From Thiocystis violacea (lineage in GTDB: Bacteria > Pseudomonadota > Gammaproteobacteria > Chromatiales > Chromatiaceae), in contig NZ_NRRG01000010.1 of assembly GCF_016583575.1 (NCBI RefSeq), positions 45,432-109,431 on the forward strand: 64,000 nt of DNA. Direction: 5' to 3'. The notes beneath the pieces are model-generated. The model worked only from the letters and a program-made list of their open reading frames with translations. It did no database searches and was not told the DNA's origin. Made by a program: the position numbers and the translations under genes. Shown here one piece after another: positions 9,823 to 24,114 of the stretch (position 1 is the first letter of the stretch; each line of letters begins with the position of its first letter).

Positions 9823-10347
9823 ATGATGCGAGCACAGAACATATTTATCGTCGGCCCAATGGGCGCCGGCAAAAGCACGGTTGGACGACAACTGTCCGAG
9901 GCACTCTCCTATACCTTCAAGGATAGCGATCAGGAGATCCAGCGCCGGACGGGGGTCGACATCCCAACGATCTTTGAATTCGAGGGCGAGGCCGGCTTTC
10001 GCGCCCGTGAGCGCCAGGTCATCGAGGAACTGGTGACGGAGGAGCGCATCGTGCTCGCAACCGGCGGAGGCGCGGTGCTGAGCCCGGAGAATCGCCAGGA
10101 TCTGTCCGCGCGCGGTGTCGTCATCTATCTCCATTGCAGCCCGGAACAACAGTTCGCGCGCACCGCGCGCGATCGCAATCGCCCCCTGCTGGACACCGAG
10201 GATCCGCTCAATCGTCTGCGCGAGATCATGGCCGAGCGTGAGCCGCTCTACCGTCAGGTGGCGGACATGGTGGTCTCCACCGAGAAACGCGGCACCAGTT
10301 CGGTGGTCAAGGAGATCTGCCGTCGCATCGAGTCCGAAGACATCTGA
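9823..10347 (+). CDS. aroK: shikimate kinase
   Basis: Phosphorylates shikimate with ATP in aromatic amino acid biosynthesis; cytoplasmic, 174 residues against 173 for E. coli AroK. It has the P-loop GPMGAGKST near the N-terminus, the DSDQEIQRRTG shikimate-binding segment, the FR motif (GEAGFRARE), LATGGGAVL, and the lid RDRNRPLL. The ATG at 9823 is chosen over an in-frame TTG at 9787; another ATG at 9826 is equally possible. The pilQ-aroK-aroB order is conserved in gammaproteobacteria. Confidence 0.95.
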   Translation: MMRAQNIFIVGPMGAGKSTVGRQLSEALSYTFKDSDQEIQRRTGVDIPTIFEFEGEAGFRARERQVIEELVTEERIVLATGGGAVLSPENRQDLSARGVVIYLHCSPEQQFARTARDRNRPLLDTEDPLNRLREIMAEREPLYRQVADMVVSTEKRGTSSVVKEICRRIESEDI

Positions 10348-10362
10348 ATCCCGGGATCCAAC

Positions 10363-11451
10363 ATGGCAAGGACACTGACCGTCGAGCTTGGCGATCGCGG
10401 CTATCCGATTTATATCGGCTCCGGCCTGCTGACCGATCCGGATCGCTATCGTCCGCACATTCGCGGCTCGCAACTCATGATCGTCACCAACGAAACGGTG
10501 GCGCCACTCTATCTGGAAGCCGTTCGCCAAACCCTGGGTGGGGACTATCGGGTCCGGGATGTCGTCCTGCCCGACGGCGAGGTCTACAAGACGCTGGAGG
10601 TCTGGAACCGGATTTTCGATGCCCTGTTGCGGGAGCGATTCTCGCGCGACGCTACCCTGATCGCCCTGGGTGGTGGCGTCGTTGGCGATATGACGGGCTT
10701 CGCCGCCGCCTGCTACCAGCGCGGCGTCGACTTCATCCAGGTGCCGACCACGCTGCTGGCGCAGGTGGACTCATCGGTCGGCGGCAAGACGGGTCTCAAC
10801 CATCCGGCCGGCAAGAACATGATCGGCGCCTTTCACCAGCCGCGCGCGGTCATCGCCGACACGGATACGCTGGTCACGCTTCCCCAGCGCGAACTCTCGG
10901 CGGGGCTCGCCGAGGTCATGAAGTACGGATTCATCCGCGATCCGGCCTTTCTCGACTGGCTCGAATCCCACATGACCGAACTCGTCTCCAGGGATCCGGA
11001 GGCCCTAGCCCAGGCGATCGAGCGTTCGTGCGAGATCAAGGCGCTGATCGTCGCGGATGACGAATTCGAGTCCGGTCGCCGTGCCCTGCTGAATCTGGGT
11101 CACACCTTCGGGCATGCGATCGAGACTGGCATGGGCTATGGCGCCTGGCTGCACGGCGAGGCCGTCGGCACGGGTATCCGTATGGCGGCCGATCTATCGG
11201 CTCGGCTCGGATGGCTCAGCGACTCGGATGTTGAGCGCGTGCGCCGCCTGGTCGCTAGCGCCAATCTGCCAACCGAGCCACCGGGGGAACTCTCCCCGGA
11301 GCGGATGCTGGAACTCATGGCGGTTGACAAGAAGGTGATCGCCGGTCAGTTGCGTCTTGTCCTGCTCAAACAACTCGGCGAAGCGGTCGTTACCAGCGAC
11401 TTCGACCGGGATCACCTCCTCGCGACCCTGGCCGGTCCCATGACCCGATGA
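10363..11451 (+). CDS. aroB: 3-dehydroquinate synthase
   Basis: NAD- and metal-dependent cyclisation of DAHP to 3-dehydroquinate, the second step of the shikimate pathway; 362 residues. Visible features are the NAD-binding [13 protein letters not shown], the substrate and cofactor segment [20 protein letters not shown], and metal ligands in [12 protein letters not shown] and [10 protein letters not shown]. It lies 15 bp after aroK, so the two are cotranscribed. In many relatives a SPOR-domain gene (damX type) follows aroB; here a 586 bp non-coding gap and then gltB follow instead. Confidence 0.97.
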   Translation: MARTLTVELGDRGYPIYIGSGLLTDPDRYRPHIRGSQLMIVTNETVAPLYLEAVRQTLGGDYRVRDVVLPDGEVYKTLEVWNRIFDALLRERFSRDATLIALGGGVVGDMTGFAAACYQRGVDFIQVPTTLLAQVDSSVGGKTGLNHPAGKNMIGAFHQPRAVIADTDTLVTLPQRELSAGLAEVMKYGFIRDPAFLDWLESHMTELVSRDPEALAQAIERSCEIKALIVADDEFESGRRALLNLGHTFGHAIETGMGYGAWLHGEAVGTGIRMAADLSARLGWLSDSDVERVRRLVASANLPTEPPGELSPERMLELMAVDKKVIAGQLRLVLLKQLGEAVVTSDFDRDHLLATLAGPMTR

Positions 11452-12037
11452 GACCAGCGGCTTTGCTCAAGATGATGGCGAGCGACCGCATGACCGTGGG
11501 AGCGGCTTGTAGCCGCGAAGAACCCCGCGCCGGCGACTGAGCCGAAACGCCGCCGCGCGTCGCGGCTAGAAGCCGCTCCCACGGAAGCGGGCCTGCTCGC
11601 GCGGCCTCGACAGGCGCGATTCATGCCCTCCGGCAAGGCGGCGGGCACCAGATTGGTGCGTGCCTCCATGGGTTCGCCTTGAATTCTCGGCTAAATCCTT
11701 CATTCCCCATCGCCTGAGTGCTGGCATGGCCAATGCAACGGCGCTATGATTCGGGGTTCGCGATTTCAACCCGGTCAGGTTTCCCAGGGCCTTGTCGCCG
11801 AAACCATGCCGTGCGGCCGCGGCTCGGACCTGGTCGCTGAAGTCTACTTACCCTGGATCGAGCGCCTTCGGTATCTCCGAGAACCCGGCGGCCAAGACAC
11901 ACCCGGATCTAGGACCACAGGATTGAAATGTCGATATTTCCTGGCGGATCATCCTTCGTTCCATGCCTGGACGGGGACGGCTACCGGGAAGCGTCTTCAA
12001 TCGGAACTATTGACCGCAGGCATCAACGAGGTCGGCG
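11452..12037. other. aroB-gltB intergenic region
   Basis: 586 bp without a supported gene. It contains the REP-like inverted pair listed separately at 11494-11584. A 110-residue open frame at 11746-12078 runs into gltB, lacks a ribosome site and has no recognisable features, so it is not called. The gltB promoter must lie here, but I see no clear -35/-10 pair. Confidence 0.5.
11494..11584. repeat. REP-like inverted repeat pair
   Basis: Two 25-base arms in opposite orientation (11494-11518 and 11560-11584), identical except for one base, separated by 41 bp. Each arm has its own small hairpin (GCGGCT-x3-AGCCGC). The GTGGGAGCGGCTTnTAGCCGCGA pattern is the type of extragenic palindrome found in many copies in Pseudomonas and other gammaproteobacteria, often as paired BIME-like units. 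Only this pair was noticed in the window. Confidence 0.8.
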
Positions 12038-16685
<4,648 letters not shown>

Positions 16686-16693
<8 letters not shown>

Positions 16694-18152
16694 GCCGACC
16701 GGTTTCATGGAATACCCCCGTCGTGACCGGCGCTACGCGCCGGCCGGGGATCGGGTGGTTCACTACGACGAATTCGTCATCGCCTTGACCGAGGCCGAAC
16801 TCGCCCAGCAGGGCGCCCGCTGCATGGATTGCGGCATTCCGTTCTGTCACCAGGGATGCCCGGTCAACAACATCATTCCCGACTGGAACGACCTGGTCTA
16901 TCGCGGCGACTGGAAGGCGGCGATCGATGTCCTGCACTCGACCAACAACTTTCCCGAGTTCACCGGCCGCATCTGTCCCGCGCCCTGCGAGACCTCCTGC
17001 ACCCTGAACATCGATGACGTTCCGGTCACGATCAAGACCATCGAGTGCGCCATCGTCGACCGGGCCTGGAAGGACGGCTGGATCAAGCCGCAAGTGCCCG
17101 AGCGGCGCACCGGCAAGCGGGTCGCGATCGTCGGCTCGGGGCCGGCGGGACTGGCCGCCGCGCAACAACTGGCGCGGGCCGGCCACCAGGTCTCCGTGTT
17201 CGAAAAGGCGGACCGCATCGGTGGTCTGTTGCGTTACGGAATTCCGGACTTCAAACTGAGCAAGACCCTGATCGACCGACGCATCGCCCAGATGCGCACC
17301 GAGGGCGTCCAGTTCCTGACCAATGCGCACATCGGCGCGGCTATCCCGGTGAGCGAATTGCGCGCGCAATTCGATGCCCTGGTGCTGGCCGGCGGATCGG
17401 AGCAACCACGCGACCTCGAAGCCCCTGGACGCGAATTGTCCGGGATCCATTTCGCGATGGATTTCCTGACCCGTAACAGCAAGCGGGTGCAAGGCTCCCA
17501 TGTGTCCGACGAGGACTTCATCAGCGCCCAGGGCAAGCATGTCCTGGTCATTGGTGGCGGCGACACGGGCTCAGACTGTATCGGCACCTCCAATCGGCAC
17601 GGCGCCGCGTCGGTCACTCAGATCGAGATCCTCGACCGCCCGCCGGAGAAGGAAGACAAGGCCCTGACCTGGCCGGACTGGCCAAACCGGCTGCGTACCT
17701 CCAGTTCCCAGGAAGAGGGTTGCACGCGGCTCTGGAACATCGCCACCAAGGAGTTCATCGGCGACGCCCAGGGCCGGGTCAAGGCGCTCAAATACGTACT
17801 GGTGCGTTGGGAGAAGGCGGCCGATGGCCGCTGGCGGATGGAGGAAGTGCCGAATAGCGAGGGCGAGTTGAAGGCCGATTTGATCCTGCTGGCGATGGGT
17901 TTCGTCCATCCGGTGCATGAGGGCCTGATCGACGAGCTTAAACAGGGCTCCGGATTGGAACTGGATGCACGGGGCAACGTGAAAGGCGTCACGGACGGCC
18001 CCAATGCCTATCGGACCTCGGTCGACGGCGTCTTTTGCGCGGGCGACATGCGTCGTGGTCAATCGCTGGTGGTATGGGCCATTCGGGAAGGACGGCAATG
18101 CGCCCGAGCGGTCGATGAATGGCTCATGGGGCAGTCCGATCTGCCGAAGTGA
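16686..18152 (+). CDS. gltD: glutamate synthase small (beta) subunit
   Basis: NADPH-oxidising FAD subunit that feeds electrons to GltB; 489 residues. The N-terminal cysteine clusters ([14 protein letters not shown] and CPAPCETSC) bind 4Fe-4S centres. [10 protein letters not shown] is the FAD fingerprint and [11 protein letters not shown] the NADPH fingerprint. The C-terminal [19 protein letters not shown] segment closes the FAD site. The ATG at 16686 is used; an in-frame TTG lies two codons earlier. The start lies inside the end of gltB, indicating translational coupling. Confidence 0.97.
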
Positions 18153-18186
18153 TCCGATCTGGCCCGAGGCCGGATTGAGGATCGGG

Positions 18187-18214
18187 AAAAGCGGCCGGAG
18201 ACGGCCGCTTTTTT
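18187..18214 (+). terminator. intrinsic terminator after gltBD
   Basis: Stem AAAAGCGGCCG (18187-18197), loop GAGA, and the perfectly complementary CGGCCGCTTTT (18202-18212) followed by two further T residues. It lies 35 bp past the gltD stop. The flanking A and T tracts could let it act in both directions, also closing the leftward type II secretion transcript. Confidence 0.9.
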
Positions 18215-18326
18215 GTGCTCAAGCGTCCCGAGCATGGTGACGCCGCCATGGCGATTCGACGATTGGAGCCAGGATAATACAAGAGGCCGAGGTTGCCCCG
18301 GCCTCCAGGCGCTAGCCTCTTTCAGG

Positions 18327-20546
18327 CTAGAAGGCGAAGTTCAAACCGCGCACCTTGCCTCGGAAGTCCTCGGTGACGGCCTCGATATCCTGATCGCTGG
18401 AGATGACCTTGGGAGTCAGGACGACGACCAGTTCCGTCCGGTTCGACGACTTCGAGCGTTCGCCGAACAGGGCTCCCGCGAAGGGAAGGCCGTAGAGCCC
18501 AGGAATGCCCGACTTACCATCGGATCGCTGATCCTGAATCAGACCGCCCAGGACGACGGCCTGATTGGAGCGTACGGCCACCGAGCTGGTGATGTTGCGT
18601 TTCTGGAAGGTCGGCGAGTCGAGCGTCGAGCTGGTGGTGACCGCGACCGTACTGACTTCCTGCTCGATCTCCATCTGCACTAGGCCGCCCGGAGTCACGC
18701 GCGGTTTGACCGTTAGCATGACGCCAGTGTCCTTGTACTCGATCGTACTGATGGAGCGATCCGTCGTCGAGGTGCCTTCTTGCGTGGAGGTGGCGATAGG
18801 CACCTCCTGCCCAACCTGGATCTTCGCGGTCTGATTGTCCATGACCATCACCGAGGGCGAGGACAGGACATTGACGAGATTCTCCCCCGCCAAGGCGCTC
18901 AGCGTGGCCTTGATGAGATCCGGACTGGAAATGACGGACCAGTTGAAACCAGGAAACGCGGTATTGATTCCCGACGTCTCCGAGCTGTCGAGCGTCCCGT
19001 CAAGGGTCGCGTTGCTTTGGCCCTTGGATGCCGTCCCGAACAGTTCCCATTGAACGCCGTACTTGAGATTGCCGCTCAGCGTGATCTCAACGATAGTGGC
19101 CTCCACCAGCACTTGAAGAGGGACGATATCAAGCTGCTTGAGGGCATCCAGAATCTTTTTGTAGTCGCGCGGGCTGGCTCGCACCAGCAGTGAGTTGTTC
19201 ACGCCGTCGGCCACGATGTTGACGCTCGAGGACATCTCGATTTCGCGCGACGAGGCGGTCGGCTTGGAACTGGACTGATCGATGCCGGAACTCGACTCAC
19301 GATTGCTCGACTCCCGATTGCCCGATTCGTTACGCGACTGGCTGTTGCGTGAACCGATGCTGGACTTACCCAAGCCAGGCGCCACGTTACCGACCGATTT
19401 TTTCGAGCTGTCGCTCGATCCGCCAAAGAGCTGCGAGAGGATATCCGCGAGGCTCTCCGCGTCGCTGTGCTTCACCCGATAGACGAAGAGACGCTCCGAG
19501 GCATCGCCGCTGGCCTCGGCCATGTCCAGCCGTTCGATCCAGTTGCGCGCCTGCTGGATATAGCTCTCCTGGGGCGAAACGACCAATAGAGCGTTTGCGC
19601 TCTCGATCGGCACGAAGCGGAAAATACCCTTCAGGGGATTCCCGCCCTCGTCGGCGAGCAGGCTTTCCAACTGACCGACGACATCCTGACTCTTGGCGTA
19701 TTCGAGCACGAAGAAACCGACCGAAAGCCCGGACATCCAGTCCACGTCGAAGACCCGAATGGTGTCCAGCAGGTTGCCCATCTCCGGGCTGGTACCGGCG
19801 ATCACCAGAAGGTTGCGGAGGTTATCGACCCGGATGACGCTGCCCTCGGGGGCCAGGGGTTGGAGGATGCTGCTCATCTCCTCGGCGCCAATGTATCTCA
19901 GTGGCACCACTTGAACGCTGTAGCCATTCGGCAGGGCGCGGGTCGATTCACCGAGTTGGGGAACCACCTTGCCTTGGACCGCATTGGCGAGCGGCACCAC
20001 TTCATAGCTACCGTCCCGATAGACCAGCGCGGCGTTGTTCATCCGCAGCAGGGTCTCGAGGGTGGAAACCAGATGCTCTCGGCGCAGGGGTCTTCCGGTT
20101 TGCAGGGAGGTCACGCCTTGGACGCCGGGATGCAGGACATAATTGACCTTGAGCAGATCGCCCAGGATCACCTTGACCACCTCGCGGATATCCGTGCCAT
20201 CGAAGTTCAGGGTGACGTCGCCGGGGGTGGTGTCCACTTCGGGCGGCGTGACCTTGCGGACGAAGGCTCCCGTTCCGCGCTGAAGCGAATCGACCGTCTT
20301 GCTGGGCTTGTCGTCGTCGCCGATCCCGATGGTTTCGGCTTTGGTGCCGCCGCGCTGCTTGAAGTCCTCGCGCTTGCGAACCTGCTCCGGATCAATGACG
20401 TGGCCTTCGGGATCACCGACCTTGACGGTTGGATCCCAATAGGCCCGCTCGCACCCGGACAGTTCGACGACAAGACCGGCAAGCAGAAGGACTCGCAGCC
20501 AGCGACCGAGCCGGTGACGGCGATTGAATCTGTGGTGGGAATGCAT
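18327..20546 (-). CDS. gspD: type II secretion secretin GspD
   Basis: Outer-membrane channel of the type II secretion system, 739 residues. The N-terminus carries a basic segment, a hydrophobic helix and a lipobox-like LSGC, so it may be lipid-modified. N0 to N3 ring domains follow (VTLNFDGTDIREVVKVILGD; VVPLRYIGAEEMSSIL), then the secretin core (LVEATIVEITLSG, VGQEVPIATS, LVVVLTPKVI). A Ser/Arg/Asn-rich low-complexity insert sits at about residues 380-435. The ATG at 20546 has GAGG just upstream; an in-frame ATG at 20594 overlaps the previous gene's stop (ATGA) and is the alternative. Last gene of the gsp run. Confidence 0.94.
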   Translation of the reverse strand: MHSHHRFNRRHRLGRWLRVLLLAGLVVELSGCERAYWDPTVKVGDPEGHVIDPEQVRKREDFKQRGGTKAETIGIGDDDKPSKTVDSLQRGTGAFVRKVTPPEVDTTPGDVTLNFDGTDIREVVKVILGDLLKVNYVLHPGVQGVTSLQTGRPLRREHLVSTLETLLRMNNAALVYRDGSYEVVPLANAVQGKVVPQLGESTRALPNGYSVQVVPLRYIGAEEMSSILQPLAPEGSVIRVDNLRNLLVIAGTSPEMGNLLDTIRVFDVDWMSGLSVGFFVLEYAKSQDVVGQLESLLADEGGNPLKGIFRFVPIESANALLVVSPQESYIQQARNWIERLDMAEASGDASERLFVYRVKHSDAESLADILSQLFGGSSDSSKKSVGNVAPGLGKSSIGSRNSQSRNESGNRESSNRESSSGIDQSSSKPTASSREIEMSSSVNIVADGVNNSLLVRASPRDYKKILDALKQLDIVPLQVLVEATIVEITLSGNLKYGVQWELFGTASKGQSNATLDGTLDSSETSGINTAFPGFNWSVISSPDLIKATLSALAGENLVNVLSSPSVMVMDNQTAKIQVGQEVPIATSTQEGTSTTDRSISTIEYKDTGVMLTVKPRVTPGGLVQMEIEQEVSTVAVTTSSTLDSPTFQKRNITSSVAVRSNQAVVLGGLIQDQRSDGKSGIPGLYGLPFAGALFGERSKSSNRTELVVVLTPKVISSDQDIEAVTEDFRGKVRGLNFAF

Positions 20547-20590
20547 GGCGCCTCGATAGCGAGGGTCGATTCTATTCGACCGGACGATGT

Positions 20591-21181
20591 TCATGGCTTC
20601 GGGGGGGCCGCGCGAACGGGTGCGCGAGGCGGGCGCCGAGGATTGGCGGTCGGCGCGGGAGCGGGCGGCGTCTGGACGTAGTCGCGCAATATTAGCGCAT
20701 CCTGCTTACCCTGTCGCTCAAGCAGGACGCGATCCTCCAGGATGTCGCGCACCGACCAGCCCTGTAAATCGTCTCCAATGCGGAGACGACGGAGCTTGGG
20801 CTGGGATGGATCCCTGATCCAGGCGGACGCCAGGGCGGGGGTGATCAGGACGGCGTTCAAATCCAGGGCCTTCAGGTCGACGTTCTCCTCGGGGCCGGTG
20901 GCGGACGCTGGGTCTTCATCGGGCGGCGGTTCCGGCTTGCGGTCCGGCCTGAACAAGGGTTGTTCGATGATACTGGCGTAGTTGTCCTTGGAATCCTTGG
21001 AGTCCTTGGATTCCAGGCGGGCCATGAGATCCGGTGACGATGAAGCCGAAGCGGGATCGGTCGCCACGCCAGCCTCTGGGTCTGGCTCCGGAGAGATGGT
21101 GGGCGGTGGCCAACCCGTCCACTGGAGCACCAGGATTCCGAGCAAGGCCAGGGCGATCAGTCCGGGCAGATACTTCGTCAA
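20591..21181 (-). CDS. type II secretion GspC/GspN-like linker protein
   Basis: A 196-residue bitopic protein: a membrane helix at about residues 5-22, a Pro/Glu/Ser/Asp-rich periplasmic linker, and a C-terminal HR-like domain (LNAVLITPALASAWIRD, then LRIGDDLQGWSV and RVLLERQGKQDALIL). That fold in GspC contacts the secretin and is shared with PilP. The linker contains three 9-base direct repeats (20985-21011) encoding SKD units. No separate PDZ domain is present, so it is a short GspC or 'GspN' variant. The tail is Pro/Ala/Arg-rich. Overlaps gspM by four bases and touches gspD. Confidence 0.75.
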   Translation of the reverse strand: MTKYLPGLIALALLGILVLQWTGWPPPTISPEPDPEAGVATDPASASSSPDLMARLESKDSKDSKDNYASIIEQPLFRPDRKPEPPPDEDPASATGPEENVDLKALDLNAVLITPALASAWIRDPSQPKLRRLRIGDDLQGWSVRDILEDRVLLERQGKQDALILRDYVQTPPAPAPTANPRRPPRAPVRAAPPKP

Positions 21182-21789
21182 GAACCACCCCCGAGGACGA
21201 ACCCGTGAATATCGAGTCGCACGGTCAGCTCGCCCCCTTGATTGGCGATCACGCGGCGGCGAGCTCGGCCAACGTTATCCTCGGGCATGGTGGGCCGCGC
21301 GGAGGAGCGGATCGAGAGACGTTCGACGAACAGGAAGGGTCGCGCCTGTTCGAGACGGTAAAGCACTTCGAGCAAGGTCTCCGTCGATCCCTGGATCTGG
21401 GTCCGAACCCGGACCAGAGGCGGATCGTCCTTCTTTTCCTCCGGCAGGATTTGGGTGCTGATCAAACGGCCCGCCGATCCGCTGACGATCTCCTGGACGA
21501 GCCCCTGGAGCTGGGCGCCGGCAAGCGCCTGGGTCGGCGCCTTGAAATAGAACGCCTCGAAGGCATTGTTGGTTCGTGCCTGCTCCAATTCGGCCTGCAA
21601 CGTCGGAAGGCTCTGGACCAAGCGCCGATAGCGGCGCAATTGATCCTCGTGGGTGGCGATCGTCTCGTTGAGTTCGGAGACGCGCGTCGCCCATGGAATC
21701 GCGACCGCCGCCAGGAGCAGCAGCGGCAGGACGAACACGGCCGCCAGCACGCTCAGGCATAGCAGCCTGGAAGGAGGATTTGTCGTCAT
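21178..21789 (-). CDS. gspM: type II secretion inner-membrane protein GspM (PilO-like)
   Basis: A 203-residue protein with one N-terminal membrane helix (about 10-32), a coiled-coil (LNETIATHEDQLRRYRRLVQ) and a ferredoxin-like periplasmic domain (LVRVRTQIQGSTETLLEVLYRLE). This is the layout of the short GspM/PilO-type platform protein. Overlaps gspL and the GspC-like gene by four bases each. The assignment rests on position and architecture, since GspM sequences diverge strongly. Confidence 0.8.
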   Translation of the reverse strand: MTTNPPSRLLCLSVLAAVFVLPLLLLAAVAIPWATRVSELNETIATHEDQLRRYRRLVQSLPTLQAELEQARTNNAFEAFYFKAPTQALAGAQLQGLVQEIVSGSAGRLISTQILPEEKKDDPPLVRVRTQIQGSTETLLEVLYRLEQARPFLFVERLSIRSSARPTMPEDNVGRARRRVIANQGGELTVRLDIHGFVLGGGS

Positions 21790-22898
21790 TCCGATTCTGA
21801 CCCCGATTCCGATCCTGTGTAGCGGAATGCGATGTTGAAGCGCTCCTTGCCGGTGCGGGCGATCTGTGTCACCGGTGAGCCGAATGACACACCGTCGATA
21901 CCTGGCGCTTGCTCCAGGGTTCCGATCAGGGCCGTCGCCTGACCGGACTCGCCGCGGATATCCACCTGTCCTTCGTTGAATTCCAGATTTTGCACCCAGG
22001 TATCCTCCGGGAGCCGATCCGTCAGATCGCGCAGCATCTCCAGGATCGGTGGCTGGTCCAGTTTGCGCTGAAGCACCAGTGTACTGCCCTGGCGGACGCG
22101 CTCGAGCTCCTGGCGCAACTCGTCCACGGCCACGGCCTGGGCGCGGACACGGCTCAACTCCGCCTCAAGTTTTTGGGCCAGATGGTTTTTCTGCCACAAT
22201 GGCGTGAGGCCGATCGCCAGGGCCAGTAGAACCGAGGCCGCGATCGAGGCCGTGCCGAGATTGAAACGTACCCGCCGCCGGTGTGGACGTTGCTCCAGCG
22301 GCAGCAGATTCGCACCGGACCAGGCGCCTTCCCAACTGATGCGATCGATCGGCGAACCAAGCTCCGCGAGCCGCTTGATCCAGCCCTCGACCAGATCGCG
22401 TCGGCAGAGCGCCAGGTCGAGACTCAAGCGGTCGGCCGACTTGGCGCCGCCATGGGTCATGAAATCGAACACGACATCCTTTGCCTGGAAAGGCGACAGA
22501 CGATCGAGTTCATAACGGATCACTTGCGGCAGGTTGCTCCGCACCCGCGCCGGAAAGGACACGGAGCGCGTCAGCACGGCGCCGCGTGGTAGCCGCAGCT
22601 CGGTCTTGTGGGCTCGGTCCTGATCGCGCTGGGCCAGGGCTTCCGGCAGCGAAGCCGTTTGGGTGAGGTCCATTTCGCCCAGCGGATGTGTCTCCAGGCC
22701 CGTGATCAGGCTGAGTCGACCCAGCTCGCCCTCCGCCTCGATGATCAGCCGGCGATTGTGACGCGCCAGCACGCCTCGCGCGAAATCGGGCAGACAGGTC
22801 AGGAAACGCTCCTGGAGATCCTCTGGAAACAGCCTGGCCCCTGGGCCGGATATCGGCAGTCCCTTCGCGAGCAGGGTCAAGCGTTCAGTGAGAGTCAT
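21786..22898 (-). CDS. gspL: type II secretion protein GspL (PilM/PilN-like)
   Basis: A 370-residue protein with a cytoplasmic part of actin-like character (residues 1-215, with LPRGAVLTRSVSFPA and DRLSLDLALCRRDLVEGW), one membrane helix (about 227-245), and a PilN-like periplasmic coiled-coil and ferredoxin-like domain (WVQNLEFNEGQVDIRGES). It would recruit the GspE ATPase to the membrane. The C-terminus is a short Ser/Glu repeat (GSESGSESE). It is separated from gspK by 298 bp, the largest gap inside the cluster. Confidence 0.85.
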   Translation of the reverse strand: MTLTERLTLLAKGLPISGPGARLFPEDLQERFLTCLPDFARGVLARHNRRLIIEAEGELGRLSLITGLETHPLGEMDLTQTASLPEALAQRDQDRAHKTELRLPRGAVLTRSVSFPARVRSNLPQVIRYELDRLSPFQAKDVVFDFMTHGGAKSADRLSLDLALCRRDLVEGWIKRLAELGSPIDRISWEGAWSGANLLPLEQRPHRRRVRFNLGTASIAASVLLALAIGLTPLWQKNHLAQKLEAELSRVRAQAVAVDELRQELERVRQGSTLVLQRKLDQPPILEMLRDLTDRLPEDTWVQNLEFNEGQVDIRGESGQATALIGTLEQAPGIDGVSFGSPVTQIARTGKERFNIAFRYTGSESGSESE

Positions 22899-23196
22899 GA
22901 TCTGATTTCAGAATCCAGTCTGCTGACGAGGGCGGTCCCTCGATCCGAGCCGTGTGGGTTCCGGCCGCCGCGACGGGCTCGAAGCGCCAGGAAAGGCCCT
23001 CTCGGATCGCGCGCTCATGGCTCGCATCAAGGAGAACCTATTGTCAATCACAGCCTGCCGGTGAAAATGAAAGAATCGCGGAAGTCCCTGGACAGACGCC
23101 GAAAGAACTTCGGGGATCGAAGCGGGATGGGGGCGGACAGCCCTCTCCGGCCTCGGGTTCGAACGTAAAACGCGCCTTCGCGCCGACGCTAGCCGG

Positions 23197-24114
23197 CTAT
23201 TCCTCGATCTCGCTTGGCCTCCAGTCCTCCGCGGCTCCGACACCATAACGGCGCCACAGGATTTGGTAGGGCGGCTGCTGGCCCGAGAACAATTGGAACA
23301 GGGCCTCCATTCGCTGACCGGATCCGCCTGGATCGCCCTCGCTCACCCGAATCCGGTAGAGTGGACCGCCACGATCCACGGCGAGCGCGGAGGTCGCGTC
23401 CGGCACCCTGGGCTGATCCCGCTCGGCGATCTCCTCAAGGGCCTCATCGAGTGAGACGCCCCGCAAGGTCGCCAGGACGGCGGGCGAGGCGAAACGCTCC
23501 TCCGGTCCCGAATTGGCGTCGACCGTGACCTCCGGAGCCAGCCGCCGATAGATATCCTGGGTCATCCCCAGAACCTGTCTCAGCTCCTCGACCGCTTCAT
23601 AGGGGGCATCCTTGGCGCCGATCGCGCGCCCCGCCTGCTCGTAGTCGGCGTCTTCCGCGCCATCGAGCAAGGCCAGATCGTCCTCGTCGCGCCAATCCAC
23701 GATCGCCGCCGCCAGGGCGCTCGCCTCCTCGGTCTCGACCCCGAGCACCTCCAGCAGATTGGCCAGCACCTCGGGCTGCACCTGATTGAGATTGTAACGC
23801 GATGATTCGTTGTATACGACGATGCTCAAGTCGGATCCCGCGAAGCTCCAGGTCCTGGGGCTTCCACTAGGCCGCCAGAGGGTTCCGGTCTCCTCCTCGA
23901 CCAGGGCGGATTGAGTCATGAAGTGCAGCGCGGTGTAGGCGATGGCGGCATCCGCGAGGGCGCGAAAGCGCGCGGCCGAGACATGATTCTCGGTCAAGGA
24001 CGACTCGGTGCGTTGAGAGGCGGTCAGACTCACGGCCATGACGGTCAAAAGGGTCAGTACCCACATCACGAGCATCAGAGCGATACCGCGCTGGCGGTGC
24101 CTCCGGGACATCAT
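23197..24114 (-). CDS. gspK: type II secretion minor pseudopilin GspK
   Basis: The largest minor pseudopilin, 305 residues, capping the pseudopilus tip with GspI and GspJ. The N-terminus RRHRQRGIALMLVMWVLTLL is the prepilin leader and hydrophobic helix. GspK characteristically lacks the +5 Glu of other pseudopilins, and none is seen here. The globular part has NLNQVQPEVLANLL and DWRDEDD, the calcium-site region of GspK. The start at 24114 is chosen because it overlaps the gspJ stop (TGATG) and puts the prepilin motif near the N-terminus; the frame is open to 24228. Confidence 0.92.
   Translation of the reverse strand: MMSRRHRQRGIALMLVMWVLTLLTVMAVSLTASQRTESSLTENHVSAARFRALADAAIAYTALHFMTQSALVEEETGTLWRPSGSPRTWSFAGSDLSIVVYNESSRYNLNQVQPEVLANLLEVLGVETEEASALAAAIVDWRDEDDLALLDGAEDADYEQAGRAIGAKDAPYEAVEELRQVLGMTQDIYRRLAPEVTVDANSGPEERFASPAVLATLRGVSLDEALEEIAERDQPRVPDATSALAVDRGGPLYRIRVSEGDPGGSGQRMEALFQLFSGQQPPYQILWRRYGVGAAEDWRPSEIEE

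Noticed and set aside
18282..18330. Two short hairpins downstream of gspD as terminator
   Set aside because: Stems GAGGCCG/CGGCCTC and CTAGCCT/AGGCTAG are perfect but lack a T tract on the - strand; the 18187-18214 structure is the better terminator.
22908..23246. 112-residue - strand frame in the gspK-gspL gap
   Set aside because: Arg/Ser/Pro-rich random-looking sequence overlapping gspK; no prepilin or secretion motif.
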